Notes under the pieces: generated by a model
The model's input: the letters and a program-made list of their open reading frames with translations, nothing else
The model's database searches: none
What the model was told of the DNA's origin: nothing
Source of the DNA: TMED14 sp003507115
GTDB lineage: Bacteria > Bacteroidota > Bacteroidia > Flavobacteriales > Schleiferiaceae
Direction of reading: 5' to 3'
Assembly (NCBI GenBank): GCA_943787925.1
Contig: CALSOH010000001.1
Span: 434,001-498,000 of the forward strand
Length of the DNA stretch: 64,000 nt
Made by a program: the position numbers and the translations under genes
Shown here: in pieces, positions 36,601-45,345 of the stretch
Layout: every line of letters starts with the position of its first letter
How positions within the stretch are numbered: position 1 is the stretch's first letter

Positions 36601-38542
36601 TGACATCCAACCACAGATTATTGCTTCAAGAGCAGTAGTTTGTGCCCCCGGGGATTCTGTATTGCTATACGACATGAACCAAGGAGATACAGCCGTGAGC
36701 AAGACAAAAATATGGTCCACTGGGGCTGTGACTGATTCGATTTGGGTGATGCCCACTCAAACTACTACGTTCTGGGTGCAATCCTCGGCCCTGGGTATTG
36801 TTTGTGTGGATAGCATTGAAGTGCAGGTTGTTCCTCCAAGTCCTGCTTTTATCACCAGTTCAATCACCTCAGACAACTCTCAAACGAGCGTAACATTGAC
36901 AGCTTCTACGGCTGTTTCTTACCTATGGTCCGATTCATCCACTAGTCAAGTGCTTTCAGTGTATCCAGATTCCACCACCACGTACACAGTGACCGTCTTT
37001 GATCAAAATGGCTGTAGTTCTTCGGCATCGTTCATCCTTGCAACAACACCGATTACATTCTTGCTCGACCTGTCAACACAAACGGTAGACGCAGCAAAGG
37101 GTGTTCACATTGCGGGAAATTTCCAAAATTGGAATGCAAGTACGACATCATTAAATTTCAATACCTCGCTTGGGGCGTGGGCCTTTACACGTGAGTTTGT
37201 GGTGGGGGATACCATCACGTACAAATTTATTAATGGAAACGACTGGCTTGACCCTCATGATGTGTTGTTAAATGGTTGTGGCGTGGGCCAAAATGGAGAC
37301 CGTTGGGTTGCTGTAGGGAATGTCAGTGATACTGCTGGGATTTTCCACCTGTCAAGTTGTGATGCCCTGCCTCCAGTGAATCCCTTCATGACAGATACTA
37401 TATCTACATGTGCGAATGTACCCGTTCAATTAACCCTTCCAACTGTCTTATCCGACATTGTTTGGAGCACCGGTGATTCAACTCAATCTCTGGGTGTTTC
37501 GAGCTCTGGCACCTATTGGGTCACTGCACTCTATCCAAATGGAGTCGTTATCCAAGATACCATTGAAGTAATTCAACATGGATCTCCGAGTACTATTCTA
37601 TCAACCCTTGGGTCCGCAAATTTATGCCCAGGTGAGTATGTGACTCTTTCTTTTGACACATCGTATGTCGCGAGCCTACTCTGGGCCCCTTCGCAGGACA
37701 CAACGTCCACCATTATCACATCACTTCCTGGCAGTTACTATGTGCAATACATGACTAATAGCGGTTGTGTCGGCTATTCAGATACAGTTGTGGTTACTTC
37801 CCTCTTAGGACCTAGTGCGGCGCTAACCCTTTCTGATAGTTCTTACTTCTGCCTAGGGGACACCTTGTCAATTTCAGCAGAGCCAGGACATAGCTATATG
37901 TGGAACACGGGTGCGCAAAACTCAACCATACAAGTCTTTTCCTCCGGTGATTATTGGGTAGAGATTACATCAACTTCCGGTTGCATGACCCAGTCTGATA
38001 CTGTCAACACAGTGATGTTGCCTGGTGTTGTTCTGCCGGTTCTATTTACGAGCAATACATTTGCCGCCAATGGTGATACGACCAACATACAAATGATCCC
38101 CTACAACCAAGCATTTACTTACACGTGGTCTGTGATTGGTGGTTCAATCATTGCAGGTCAGGGTAGCGAAAATGTCGACGTTCTTTGGCAGGGGACTCCT
38201 GGAGACACGGCAGTTGTGCAACTCATTGTGGACAATGGCTTGTGCTTGGACTCTACGACATTCAAGGTCTTTATTACCACCGTTGGGGTTCCTGAGTCCA
38301 TTTCAGGTGAAATTTTCATCTACCCGATTCCCGCCTCTCAAGAAATTCAAATAGACGGGTTAAGTGATCCTTTGTCACAATGGTCATTCACCATTTTTGA
38401 TCCGGCCGGCAATCAGGTCCTAAAAGGTTGGCTTGGCTTGCAAAACTCCGTTGATATTTCCACTTTAGCAGGTGGAGCTTATTACATGGAATTGTCAAAC
38501 GGTGAATCTTCGACCTTAAAGAGGTTTTTGAAAATCAGGTGA
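33620..38542 (+). CDS. T9SS-secreted subtilisin-like (S8) protease, multidomain
   Basis: 1640 residues with a signal peptide (FLTAFIVLQTTQAQ). The S8 domain has Asp126 (GEWDGGA), His156 (NHATHVAGTM) and Ser377 (GTSMSGPSA), a complete triad. After it come a P-domain-like beta region, a LamG/concanavalin-like domain (about 733-943: LWLPFNGSGLDYSGNQNHA, ISFWLKPDT), Ig-like repeats, a CBM48/AMPK-type carbohydrate-binding-like module (about 1146-1210: GVHIAGNFQNWNA, TYKFINGNDW) and further Ig-like repeats. The last 85 residues are a T9SS type A tail (IYPIPASQEIQI). Acts outside the cell on protein or glycoprotein. The gene lies in a lower-GC block and overlaps a small downstream gene. Confidence 0.94.
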   Translation: MGVRSLVYFLTAFIVLQTTQAQTLVKPNGLELNIEALQKIAVTEGTRYTMERVYIERAVANGKVFDRLSISDNAETQLKTLSAGAPIYYITDNANAAISIGANKLHTGGGLGYTLNGQGMQIGEWDGGATLVGHQEFGNRATQSDNATSLSNHATHVAGTMIASGVQVSAKGMAPQASLLANDWNNDNSEMATAASNGLILSNHSYGIVSGWAYGPWATGSSSWHWFGDPLLSSTEDYKFGYYSYNARVWDQISNNATQYLIVKSAGNDRNDSYSGGHYVWQNGGWSYSTASRNPDGNADGYDCISGEGVSKNVMTIGAVDDVLNYSGPSSVTMSSFSGWGPTDDGRIKPDLVANGVMLYSAMATGNTSYGSMSGTSMSGPSATGGLALVQQHAFNTSNSYLKSSALKGLAIHTAKEAGSAQGPDYQFGWGLLDVEHAIEVLDDTLAMVEMHSLTNSSSFSTSITLSSNPVRITIAWNDPAATPVNSNLLNNTTSMLVNDLDVRLTAPSGQVHYPYVLNPNSPSSAATTGDNSRDNVEMIDLPNGVAPGLYTLTVSHKGTLASSQEFALIVTGSVPSTASPACQGVFLQQPQSVQVDATTASTSFQAQFSDSSALYQWQLFGGTAPNWTNIPAQGQGISGSNGPLLTVMGPNAYLGYSVRCLVTYSGSCSSISNTATIQPLITPILGCLSTDSIIVSATVFCGADSITIGVPNPQMDTLPNGVLSAASLQNGNVLWLPFNGSGLDYSGNQNHAITGGVAYAPNRVALDSAAADLAGPNTYAAIQSSQSLNSISLPGSEGYSISFWLKPDTASEGVVLARVDTLGDGSMLAFTDGGLVHFATFLQNKISIVSSPIVHGIWQNISITQGAYLSMYRDGTLTDTSNIQGCLCSNTSLPLVLSVPAIDTSLYPTPITLGYGGLMDDFGIWNRTLSNVEVVGLYQSSAQKIQSRYYYVWDEGADTSFTHSVYVSGDTTIPFEVVHRTSGASCQVAIPIHDIQPQIIASRAVVCAPGDSVLLYDMNQGDTAVSKTKIWSTGAVTDSIWVMPTQTTTFWVQSSALGIVCVDSIEVQVVPPSPAFITSSITSDNSQTSVTLTASTAVSYLWSDSSTSQVLSVYPDSTTTYTVTVFDQNGCSSSASFILATTPITFLLDLSTQTVDAAKGVHIAGNFQNWNASTTSLNFNTSLGAWAFTREFVVGDTITYKFINGNDWLDPHDVLLNGCGVGQNGDRWVAVGNVSDTAGIFHLSSCDALPPVNPFMTDTISTCANVPVQLTLPTVLSDIVWSTGDSTQSLGVSSSGTYWVTALYPNGVVIQDTIEVIQHGSPSTILSTLGSANLCPGEYVTLSFDTSYVASLLWAPSQDTTSTIITSLPGSYYVQYMTNSGCVGYSDTVVVTSLLGPSAALTLSDSSYFCLGDTLSISAEPGHSYMWNTGAQNSTIQVFSSGDYWVEITSTSGCMTQSDTVNTVMLPGVVLPVLFTSNTFAANGDTTNIQMIPYNQAFTYTWSVIGGSIIAGQGSENVDVLWQGTPGDTAVVQLIVDNGLCLDSTTFKVFITTVGVPESISGEIFIYPIPASQEIQIDGLSDPLSQWSFTIFDPAGNQVLKGWLGLQNSVDISTLAGGAYYMELSNGESSTLKRFLKIR

Positions 38543-38706
38543 AGCCCAATAATTTAGGATTAAAGTTGTTCGCTGTACTTGCTGCGTTTATGATTTATTA
38601 TGGGTTTTATTCGCGCTTGAAACGTGTAGTTCAGGCGAATCGCCCTGAGGGAGCCGCGCAAACAATCGATACGCCAGAGTTCCGTAATGATACCGTTCGA
38701 TGGTAG
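38539..38706 (+). CDS. Tiny membrane protein coupled to the subtilase gene
   Basis: 55 residues. GTG start at 38539 overlaps the subtilase stop in GTGA, so translation is probably coupled. One membrane helix (LGLKLFAVLAAFMIYYGFY) is followed by a basic stretch (SRLKRVVQANR) and a short acidic tail. No family recognised. It may be an accessory of the protease or a gene of the same island; a chance frame is not excluded because of the small size. Confidence 0.55.
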   Translation: MKPNNLGLKLFAVLAAFMIYYGFYSRLKRVVQANRPEGAAQTIDTPEFRNDTVRW

Positions 38707-38855
38707 GACTCTTAGATCGATTCATGGTCTAAATGAACAGATTTGAGCGTCATATACGAAATTCAAGCCATGCGAACTGAAAGAGGATTGCGCTTATCAA
38801 AGAGGGATTGCGTCAACTATTTTCCCTAGTTTGGTATGAACGAAAATAGGGACCT

Positions 38856-41599
38856 ATGCATCAGCGCATTGCCATCAAACTCCTCATCCTTTTTGGGCTT
38901 ACCCTCCAAGTAAAAGCTCAGAATCTCGCGGGCATCATTCTGGAGAAAGGAAGCCGTGAACTCGTGCCCAATGCTTTGGTTGAAATCCCCAATGGGGCCA
39001 AAGTGGTGTCGGATCCGAATGGCCGTTTTCAAATTCCCGTCAATTCTTGGCCCACGGAAATCGTGGTGTCTGCCTTTGGCTACGAAACACGCCGTGTTCA
39101 AGTGAAAGAAAACGCGGCGAAGTTGGAAATCGCCCTCACTCCAAGTGCTGTGGTCTTGGAAGATGCCTTGATCGTCGCGTCAAAAATCAGCGAAAAACAA
39201 AAGCAATCCCCCATTTCGGTGGAAGCCCTCGACCTCATTAGTATTCGCGAGGCGGCCGCCCCCAGCTTTTATGAGGCGCTTGGGGAATATGAAGGGGGTG
39301 GATTTGACCTCTGCGAGCATTGGCTTTAAAATCATCAACACCCGCGGATTTAACAGCACCAGTCCCGTCCGCAGCCTTCAAGTCATTGATGGCGTGGACA
39401 ACCAGGCGCCGGGCCTGAATTTTTCTTTGGGCAATTTCTTGGGCGCCAGTGAGCTCGACGTGCAAAATGTTGACATTATTTCAGGGCGCTGCCGGGGCGC
39501 TCTATGGTCCATCCGCATTCAATGGGGTGATTGCCATCCAAACCCGGGATCCCTACCTCACGCCAGGAAGTACTTTTCAAATCAAGGTAGGAGAAAGAGC
39601 ACTGCGTGAGGTAGCCTTTCGTTGGGCAGAGGCCTACCAGCGGCCCGATGGGTCGCCCTCTTGGGCACTGAAGTTGAATGTCTATGCATTGGGCGTGAAT
39701 GATTGGGAGGCGACCAACATGAATCCCACGGATGGTTCCAAAAGTGCCGCCACCAACCCCGGAGGCTACGATGCCGTCAACCGCTATGGAGACGAAATTG
39801 CGCACGACGACGGCGGGGATGTGAAAACCTATGCAGGAATTGGCACGTACCATCGTCGGGGCATTGAGGAGGAGGCCCTGGTGGATTACAACACCAAGAA
39901 CCTCAAAGTAGCCACAGCCGTCCACTACCGGACCAAAACCGGTTTGGAAACTATTTACAGCCTCAATTTTGGTAGCGGAACGACGGTATACCAGGGGGAT
40001 AACCGCTTTAGCCTCAAGGACATTTTGTTCCTTCAAAACCGGGTCGAGATTCGCCAAAAGGACGACTGGTTCATCCGAGCCTACACCACACACGAGGATG
40101 CCGGGAATACCTATGATGCCTACTTCACCGCCCTGCGCATGCAAGATTCGGTGCTCCATGAAGGATTTTGGGCCAATCAATACCGGTCTTTTTGGAATAT
40201 TTTTCAAAAGTCGAAAGTCAAGGCTTTGGCGGGCTACCCGTCTGAATCCCTGCCCAATCAGGAGTTTAGTGACCAAATGGCTCAAATGTGGGCCATGTAT
40301 CCCGATGCCTTTGCCTCCTTCCATGAGAGCAATCGAGGGTGGATCAACGGGGCCTACGATCCGGATAGCACATTGATTCCGGGAACAGCCGCTTTTGAGG
40401 CCCTCAAGCAGAAAATTATCACCACCCCGTTCCATGAAGGGGGTAGCCAGTTTTTTGACCGGTCTTCCTTAGCCCATATCCAGGGCCAGCGCAACCTCGA
40501 TGTGGGAAGCTGGGGGAACCTCTATGTGGGCGGAAACTATCGCCGCTTTGCACCGAACTCCCGTGGGACCATATTTAGCGACACGGGGAATGTTCAGCTT
40601 CGGGTTCAAGAAGTGGGCTTCTTTGCGGGACACAAGAAAGAAACGGACAAACTTTTGTGGAATGCCTCCATCCGAGTCGACAAGAACCAAAACTTCCGAT
40701 GGTTGATTTCCCCCGCTGTTTCCTTGGTGTACAAACCCAACGACCATGCTGTTTGGCGCGTAGGGTTGACCTCGGCGATTCGAAATCCGACCCTTCAGGA
40801 TCAATACCTCTACTACAATGTCGGCCGCGCCTTGCTCTTGGGAAATTTAAACGGATATGATTCCTTGGTGACCATTGACCATGTGTCCGACTTCCTTGCC
40901 GGTTCGCCGCAAGCTCGCGCCAGTTGGGTGTGGGATTATTATTCCATCGCCGGGGTTCGGCCCGAAAAAGTGAAGAGCGTGGAGGTAGGCTACCGGGATA
41001 CATGGTGGGAAAAAATCTATGTGGACGCCACCTACTACTACAGTTGGTACGATGATTTTATTGGATACCATGTCGCCTTGAAGATTGAGGATGATCCAGG
41101 CGGCAGTGCGGCTGATCGCTTGAAATCGGCCCAGGCATACCGAATCGCGTCCAACGCGTCACAAACGGTCACAACACAAGGCTTTAGCGTCGGGGCGAAT
41201 TATTACTTCAAGCGCTACACGCTGGCGGGCAATTACAGCTGGAATGTTCTCAATGCCGGGGCCGATGACCCCATCATTCCGGCCTACAATACCCCAGAAC
41301 ACAAATACAACCTGTCCTTTTCTGCACGGGATTTGGACTGGAAAATCCGGCAGGGAAGCCTTGGCTACTTGATTAGCCACAAATGGGTAGAGGGATTCGT
41401 TTTCGAAGGATCTCCCCAATTCACCGGGGCCATTCCAAGCTACCGGTTGACCGATGCTCAGGTAACGTGGACGAACAATGCGGGGGACTGGACCATCAAG
41501 TTGGGTGCAAGCAATATCCTAAATCGAAAGGTGGTTCAAGTCTATGGCGGTCCGGCAGTCGGTAGACTCATGTACTTGTCCACTACAGTAATTCTTTAG
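38856..41599 (+). pseudogene. TonB-dependent outer-membrane receptor, frame broken twice
   Basis: About 910 residues if joined. The N-terminus has a signal peptide (LLILFGLTLQVKAQ) and a CarboxypepD_reg-like domain (AGIILEKGSRELVPNALVEI). The plug domain spans the breaks: first frame ends at FYEALGEYEG, second frame continues NMKGVDLTSASIGFKIINTRGFNS, third resumes GAAGALYGPSAFNGVIAIQT and runs through the barrel to 41599. Removing one G from GGGG at about 39280 and one G from GGG at about 39482 restores a plug of normal sequence. Such receptors import large nutrients (siderophores, glycans, peptides) with TonB energy. Either a recent pseudogene or homopolymer errors. Confidence 0.85.
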
Positions 41600-41646
41600 G
41601 ATTCATTTTGTTATCGTAAATTTCCCGAACAAATTCACTTAAACTT

Positions 41647-43254
41647 ATGAGAAAAACGTACTCTTTTTTGCTTGCTTCGGCCCTGAGCTTCCTGGTGGTA
41701 GGAAGCGCTTCGGCTCAACAGCGGTATCTCGATGAAGTCTTTACGACTTCACAGATAACCCACATTCCGGATGTGGCCTATGGTTACAACTTCAGCCAAT
41801 ATGTTCCGGCAGCGATGGGTGGCCCCATGGTCATCCCCATGTATGCGGACATTTTCATGCCGGATACATCCGTAGATGCAGAGGCATCGCGCCCAGTCAT
41901 CGTGCTGCTTCACACGGGTTCCTTCCTTCCTCAGGGCATGGCTTCGCCCATGGGCTCGCGCAAGGACTCGGCCATCACGGAAATTGCTCTTCGCTTTGCA
42001 CGTCGGGGTTTTGTGGTCTTCTCCGCATCTTACCGACTAGGATGGCTGGCGAACTCAACGAACCTGGATTTACGACGGGGTACCAACCTCTTAGCTGTAT
42101 ACAACGCAGTTCAAGACGCCAAAGTGGGCGTGCGCGCTATACGCGCATCCAAGATTGTCTTCGGTGATCCGTACCGCATAGATCCCAACTTCATCTCCAT
42201 GATGGGTGTTGGATCCGGTGGTTACATCTCTTTGGCGTATGCGTCCATTGACAATTACTCCGAAGTGGCGAGCCCCACGAAATTCCAATATTCCGCAGCC
42301 GGTACAGGCATCTTTGGTGATTCGGTGAATGCCGGAGATCCCTATGTGGATACTGCGATCGTGGGAGACTGGAATGGCTACGGAGGAGAGGCTACGATCA
42401 TTGGCACACACCCCGTTACCGGATTGCCCTTGGTGGACCAGAATCAGCCTGGGCGCAATATCCCCTTGTATGCAGGGGTTCCGCACAATGTGAATCTCGT
42501 CATCAACTTGGGTGGCGCGCTGGGTGACTCCGCGTGGGTTGCTCAAGGAGATGCCCCCATGGTTTCTTTCCATAGTCGCTACGACTTCTTTGCCCCGTAT
42601 TATCGAGGCATGGTCAATGTTCCGATTGCCGGAACCTTCTTTCCAGTCGTAGAAGTCGCTGGAAGCCACACCGCCGTGAAAATCGCGAACACCTTTGGTA
42701 ACAACAGTGTGCTCGGCGCATCTTCCCTGACGGATTCGTACTCGGTCAAGGCACGTAGCAATCCGCACAACATCGGAAGCCAAGAGAATATCTATACGTT
42801 CAACATGCTTCCTCCGAATGCTTCGATGCCCTTCCGCATCAATGCAAATCCGTGGGATTGGTGGGATCCCAATCACCCCCTTACGGTGAACGAGACGAAC
42901 CCAAACCTCAAGGCGCAATCTTTGCTGTACATCGATACGGTGATGGCGTTTACGATGCCTAGAATGGCCAATGCGATGAATGCCGTAGGATATTCCATCG
43001 GCCAAGAAGAGCCGGCCACGCTTTCTGTGACGATGAGTCCAAACCCGACGGCAGGCGTTGCCTACGTTCGAGTCGAGGGAGCAAAGGTGAACCGTGTACT
43101 CGTGATGGACATCCTCGGTCGCCCAGTTTATCAATCTGATGTGCCCCAAGTGCGTGAGGTAGAATTGCCTTCATTTGCTTGGCCCCGTGGCTCCTACATT
43201 GTTCGCGTAGAAACGGACCATGGAACCCAAACGCTCAAATTGATTCGTGAGTAA
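41647..43254 (+). CDS. T9SS-secreted alpha/beta-hydrolase (esterase-like)
   Basis: 535 residues: signal peptide (FLLASALSFLVVGSASAQ), an alpha/beta-hydrolase core of the carboxylesterase type (PVIVLLHTGSF oxyanion region, nucleophile elbow GVGSGG with Ser190, FVVFSASYRLGW), and a T9SS type A tail (MSPNPTAGVAYVRV to RGSYIVRVETDHGTQTL). It is 48 bases downstream of the TonB receptor gene, so the pair may act together in surface nutrient breakdown and uptake. Substrate unknown. Confidence 0.86.
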   Translation: MRKTYSFLLASALSFLVVGSASAQQRYLDEVFTTSQITHIPDVAYGYNFSQYVPAAMGGPMVIPMYADIFMPDTSVDAEASRPVIVLLHTGSFLPQGMASPMGSRKDSAITEIALRFARRGFVVFSASYRLGWLANSTNLDLRRGTNLLAVYNAVQDAKVGVRAIRASKIVFGDPYRIDPNFISMMGVGSGGYISLAYASIDNYSEVASPTKFQYSAAGTGIFGDSVNAGDPYVDTAIVGDWNGYGGEATIIGTHPVTGLPLVDQNQPGRNIPLYAGVPHNVNLVINLGGALGDSAWVAQGDAPMVSFHSRYDFFAPYYRGMVNVPIAGTFFPVVEVAGSHTAVKIANTFGNNSVLGASSLTDSYSVKARSNPHNIGSQENIYTFNMLPPNASMPFRINANPWDWWDPNHPLTVNETNPNLKAQSLLYIDTVMAFTMPRMANAMNAVGYSIGQEEPATLSVTMSPNPTAGVAYVRVEGAKVNRVLVMDILGRPVYQSDVPQVREVELPSFAWPRGSYIVRVETDHGTQTLKLIRE

Positions 43255-43274
43255 CCCCACGAACGCAAATTTCG

Positions 43275-43304
43275 AAGGGCCGCAGCGATGCGGCCCTTTT
43301 TTTG
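43275..43304 (+). terminator. Intrinsic terminator after the hydrolase gene
   Basis: AAGGGCCGCA-GCGA-TGCGGCCCTT stem (43275-43298) followed by a T run. Confidence 0.92.
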
Positions 43305-43439
43305 TGCGCTCAAAATCATCGTGCACCGCAATGCTCACGGGGTCTATCCGTCCTGTCTACATCCAAAGCTTTTACCGCAGCATGAGGGGAAAGTATCTCG
43401 CAGAATGAATACTTCGAGACCCTTCGAGCGACAATGCGC

Positions 43440-43447
43440 TACCTTTG
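43440..43447 (+). promoter_or_regulatory. -7 box of the second RNA helicase gene
   Basis: TACCTTTG, exact TAnnTTTG match, 47 bases before the ATG. It implies a 40-base leader, fairly long for this window; cold-responsive leaders are known for such helicases but nothing specific is visible. Confidence 0.55.
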
Positions 43448-43494
43448 CCACGCCGCACCGGGCGGCATGACGCGCAATAGCTCCTATACCAGCG

Positions 43495-45099
43495 ATGAAG
43501 TTTACAGATTTTGGTCTCAACGACGCCCTCTTAGACGCCCTCTATTACATGAATTTTGAGGACGCGACCGAAATTCAAGACAAAGCCATTCCCCTCATTT
43601 TAGAAGGAAAAGACGTCATCGGCTGTGCGCAGACGGGCACCGGGAAGACGGCGGCGTTTGTTCTGCCCATTCTGAACCACATTTCGGAAAGTACGGTCGG
43701 GGGGGTGCAAACATTAATTCTTTGTCCAACGCGAGAATTGGCCATTCAAATTGACCACCAAATCCAAGGATTGGCCTACTTCGCGCAAGCGACGTGTCAT
43801 GCCGTGTACGGAGGAGGAGATGGTGTCGCCTGGGATCAGGAAGCCGTGGCCTTGAAGGGCGGTGCGGACATCATCATTGCGACACCCGGGCGACTGCTTT
43901 CGCACATGGAGCAAGGAAATGTGGACTTTTCGGAGGTCAAGCACTTGATTTTGGACGAAGCAGACCGCATGCTCGACATCGGTTTTTATGATGACATCAT
44001 TCGCATCATCAAGACCCTACCCGAAAAACGTCAAAGTCTCATGTTTTCGGCCACCATGGCGCCCAAGATTCGAAACTTAGCGAAGGAAATTCTAGACAAT
44101 CCGGAAGAGATTTCGGTCGCAATATCCAAACCTGCAGACGGGGTGACGCAACAGATCTACCTCGCCCACGAAGAGCAGAAAATCGGATTAACTCAGCATT
44201 TGCTCAAGGATAAAGATGGCTTTGCGAGCATTATCATTTTCTGTTCGACTAAGCGCAAAGTAGAACAGCTCACACGTAAGCTCGCTCAACGCAATTATTC
44301 GGTGCAGGGCATGTCCTCGGACTATGAGCAAGACGCGAGGGAGAAGGCACTAAGCGCTTTCAAGGCAGGACGTACACGCATTATGGTGGCCACGGATGTC
44401 ATGAGTCGCGGAATTGATATCAAAGGCATCGACTTGGTGATCAACTACGATGTCCCAAATGATGCGGAGGATTACGTGCACCGCATTGGTCGAACGGCTC
44501 GGGCCAAAACCGAAGGCATGGCCATCACGTTCGTTTGTTCAGAGGACATGTATAAACTAACCAAAATTGAGCGCCTCATTGACCGCGATTTTGAAAAGCT
44601 AACCCCCCCAGAACATCTCGGCGAAGCACCGGTATGGAACCCTAGTGGCCGAGGTGCCGGCCGAGGAGGTCGCGCCGGAGGATCCGCAAACTTTAGCCGC
44701 GGCGCAGGGGGGGGCAAATCTGGCGGTTTTCGCGACGGAAAGTCGCGTCAAAAGGGGCCTCGCCCCGCAGGCGGAGCGATCAGCGCCTGGGGCCTGATTC
44801 TAGCAGCTCATCCAAATCCAGCGCCCTCGAGAACATTTGAAGCGCCCCGAATTGGTCGCGAGGCCAATCGGTTTCCGGAACATCCCAATATACTTCCAGT
44901 CCATTTTCGTCTGGATCCCGCAAATACAAGGCATGGGAAACCCCATGGTCAGCGGCACCATCTAGGGGATGCCCTACCGATAAAAGGTGCCGAAGAAATA
45001 AGGCTAAATCCGCTCTGGATGGGACCAAGATGGCGGCGTGGTATAACCCGGGGTGTCCGGGCGCAGCGGGGGCACCGCCCAAACTATCCCATGTATTGA
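43495..45099 (+). CDS. DEAD-box RNA helicase, RhlE-like; C-terminus doubtful
   Basis: 534 residues as read. The core is complete: AQTGTGKTAA, PTREL, DEAD (ILDEADRMLDIGF), SAT, and HRIGRTARA. The helicase body ends near residue 375 and a Gly/Arg-rich tail follows (GRGAGRGGRAGGS...GGGKSGGFRDGK), with an eight-G run at 44707-44714. From about residue 430 the frame runs antisense through the convergent VOC gene and the sequence no longer looks like a natural helicase tail. A one-base insertion near the CGCCCC at 44760 would end the protein early with a basic GPRPRRRSDQR tail. True end is therefore probably near 44840. Confidence 0.85.
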   Translation: MKFTDFGLNDALLDALYYMNFEDATEIQDKAIPLILEGKDVIGCAQTGTGKTAAFVLPILNHISESTVGGVQTLILCPTRELAIQIDHQIQGLAYFAQATCHAVYGGGDGVAWDQEAVALKGGADIIIATPGRLLSHMEQGNVDFSEVKHLILDEADRMLDIGFYDDIIRIIKTLPEKRQSLMFSATMAPKIRNLAKEILDNPEEISVAISKPADGVTQQIYLAHEEQKIGLTQHLLKDKDGFASIIIFCSTKRKVEQLTRKLAQRNYSVQGMSSDYEQDAREKALSAFKAGRTRIMVATDVMSRGIDIKGIDLVINYDVPNDAEDYVHRIGRTARAKTEGMAITFVCSEDMYKLTKIERLIDRDFEKLTPPEHLGEAPVWNPSGRGAGRGGRAGGSANFSRGAGGGKSGGFRDGKSRQKGPRPAGGAISAWGLILAAHPNPAPSRTFEAPRIGREANRFPEHPNILPVHFRLDPANTRHGKPHGQRHHLGDALPIKGAEEIRLNPLWMGPRWRRGITRGVRAQRGHRPNYPMY

Positions 45100-45280
45100 G
45101 ACCAATGTGATGGTGGTAACCGCCAGCAGATAAGAAGGCCGCGTGTTGGCCAAAGCGTTGAGTCAAAGTAAAGCCCATGACCTCTTGGTAAAAAGCAATA
45201 GATCGTTCAAGATTGCTCACCTTGAGATGCACATGACCAATACGGGTTTGATTAGACTGAGAATAGGAGGGGAGAGGCAT
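44780..45280 (-). CDS. VOC-family (glyoxalase/extradiol dioxygenase-like) protein
   Basis: 166 residues, one vicinal-oxygen-chelate domain: GHVHLKVSNLERSIAFYQEVMGF, GGYHHHIGLNTW, GLYHAAILVP and NGLEVYWD. The pattern matches the CatE/YfiE-like single-domain VOC proteins; His and Glu positions for metal binding are kept. The substrate is unknown; half-length relative to the two-domain CatE enzymes. Its 3' half is overlapped by the apparent C-terminus of the convergent helicase. Confidence 0.88.
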   Translation of the reverse strand: MPLPSYSQSNQTRIGHVHLKVSNLERSIAFYQEVMGFTLTQRFGQHAAFLSAGGYHHHIGLNTWDSLGGAPAAPGHPGLYHAAILVPSRADLALFLRHLLSVGHPLDGAADHGVSHALYLRDPDENGLEVYWDVPETDWPRDQFGALQMFSRALDLDELLESGPRR

Positions 45281-45297
45281 GCCCTAAAAGTAATTCA

Positions 45298-45311
45298 GTG
45301 ACCTATATCAC
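45298..45311 (+). promoter_or_regulatory. Crp/Fnr-type operator before the methyltransferase gene
   Basis: Palindrome GTGA-CCTATA-TCAC, the half-sites of Crp/Fnr-family regulators. A box GATGTTTG at 45334-45341 is a one-off match to TAnnTTTG, which places the operator centre about 42 bases upstream of the predicted transcript start, the class II activation position. Confidence 0.6.
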
Positions 45312-45345
45312 GGTATATATTCTTCACATGTCTGATGTTTGAGGT

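Noticed and set aside
39476..40435. 319-codon minus-strand frame antisense to the broken TonB receptor
   Set aside because: The plus strand reads as a normal receptor barrel, so the minus frame is chance.
42091..43149. 352-codon minus-strand frame antisense to the esterase-like gene
   Set aside because: His/Arg/Ile-rich artefact; the plus strand has signal peptide, catalytic elbow and T9SS tail.
44707..44714. Eight-G run in the second helicase as the site of a frameshift
   Set aside because: The frame continues sensibly after the run (KSGGFRDGKSRQ), so a break, if any, is further downstream.
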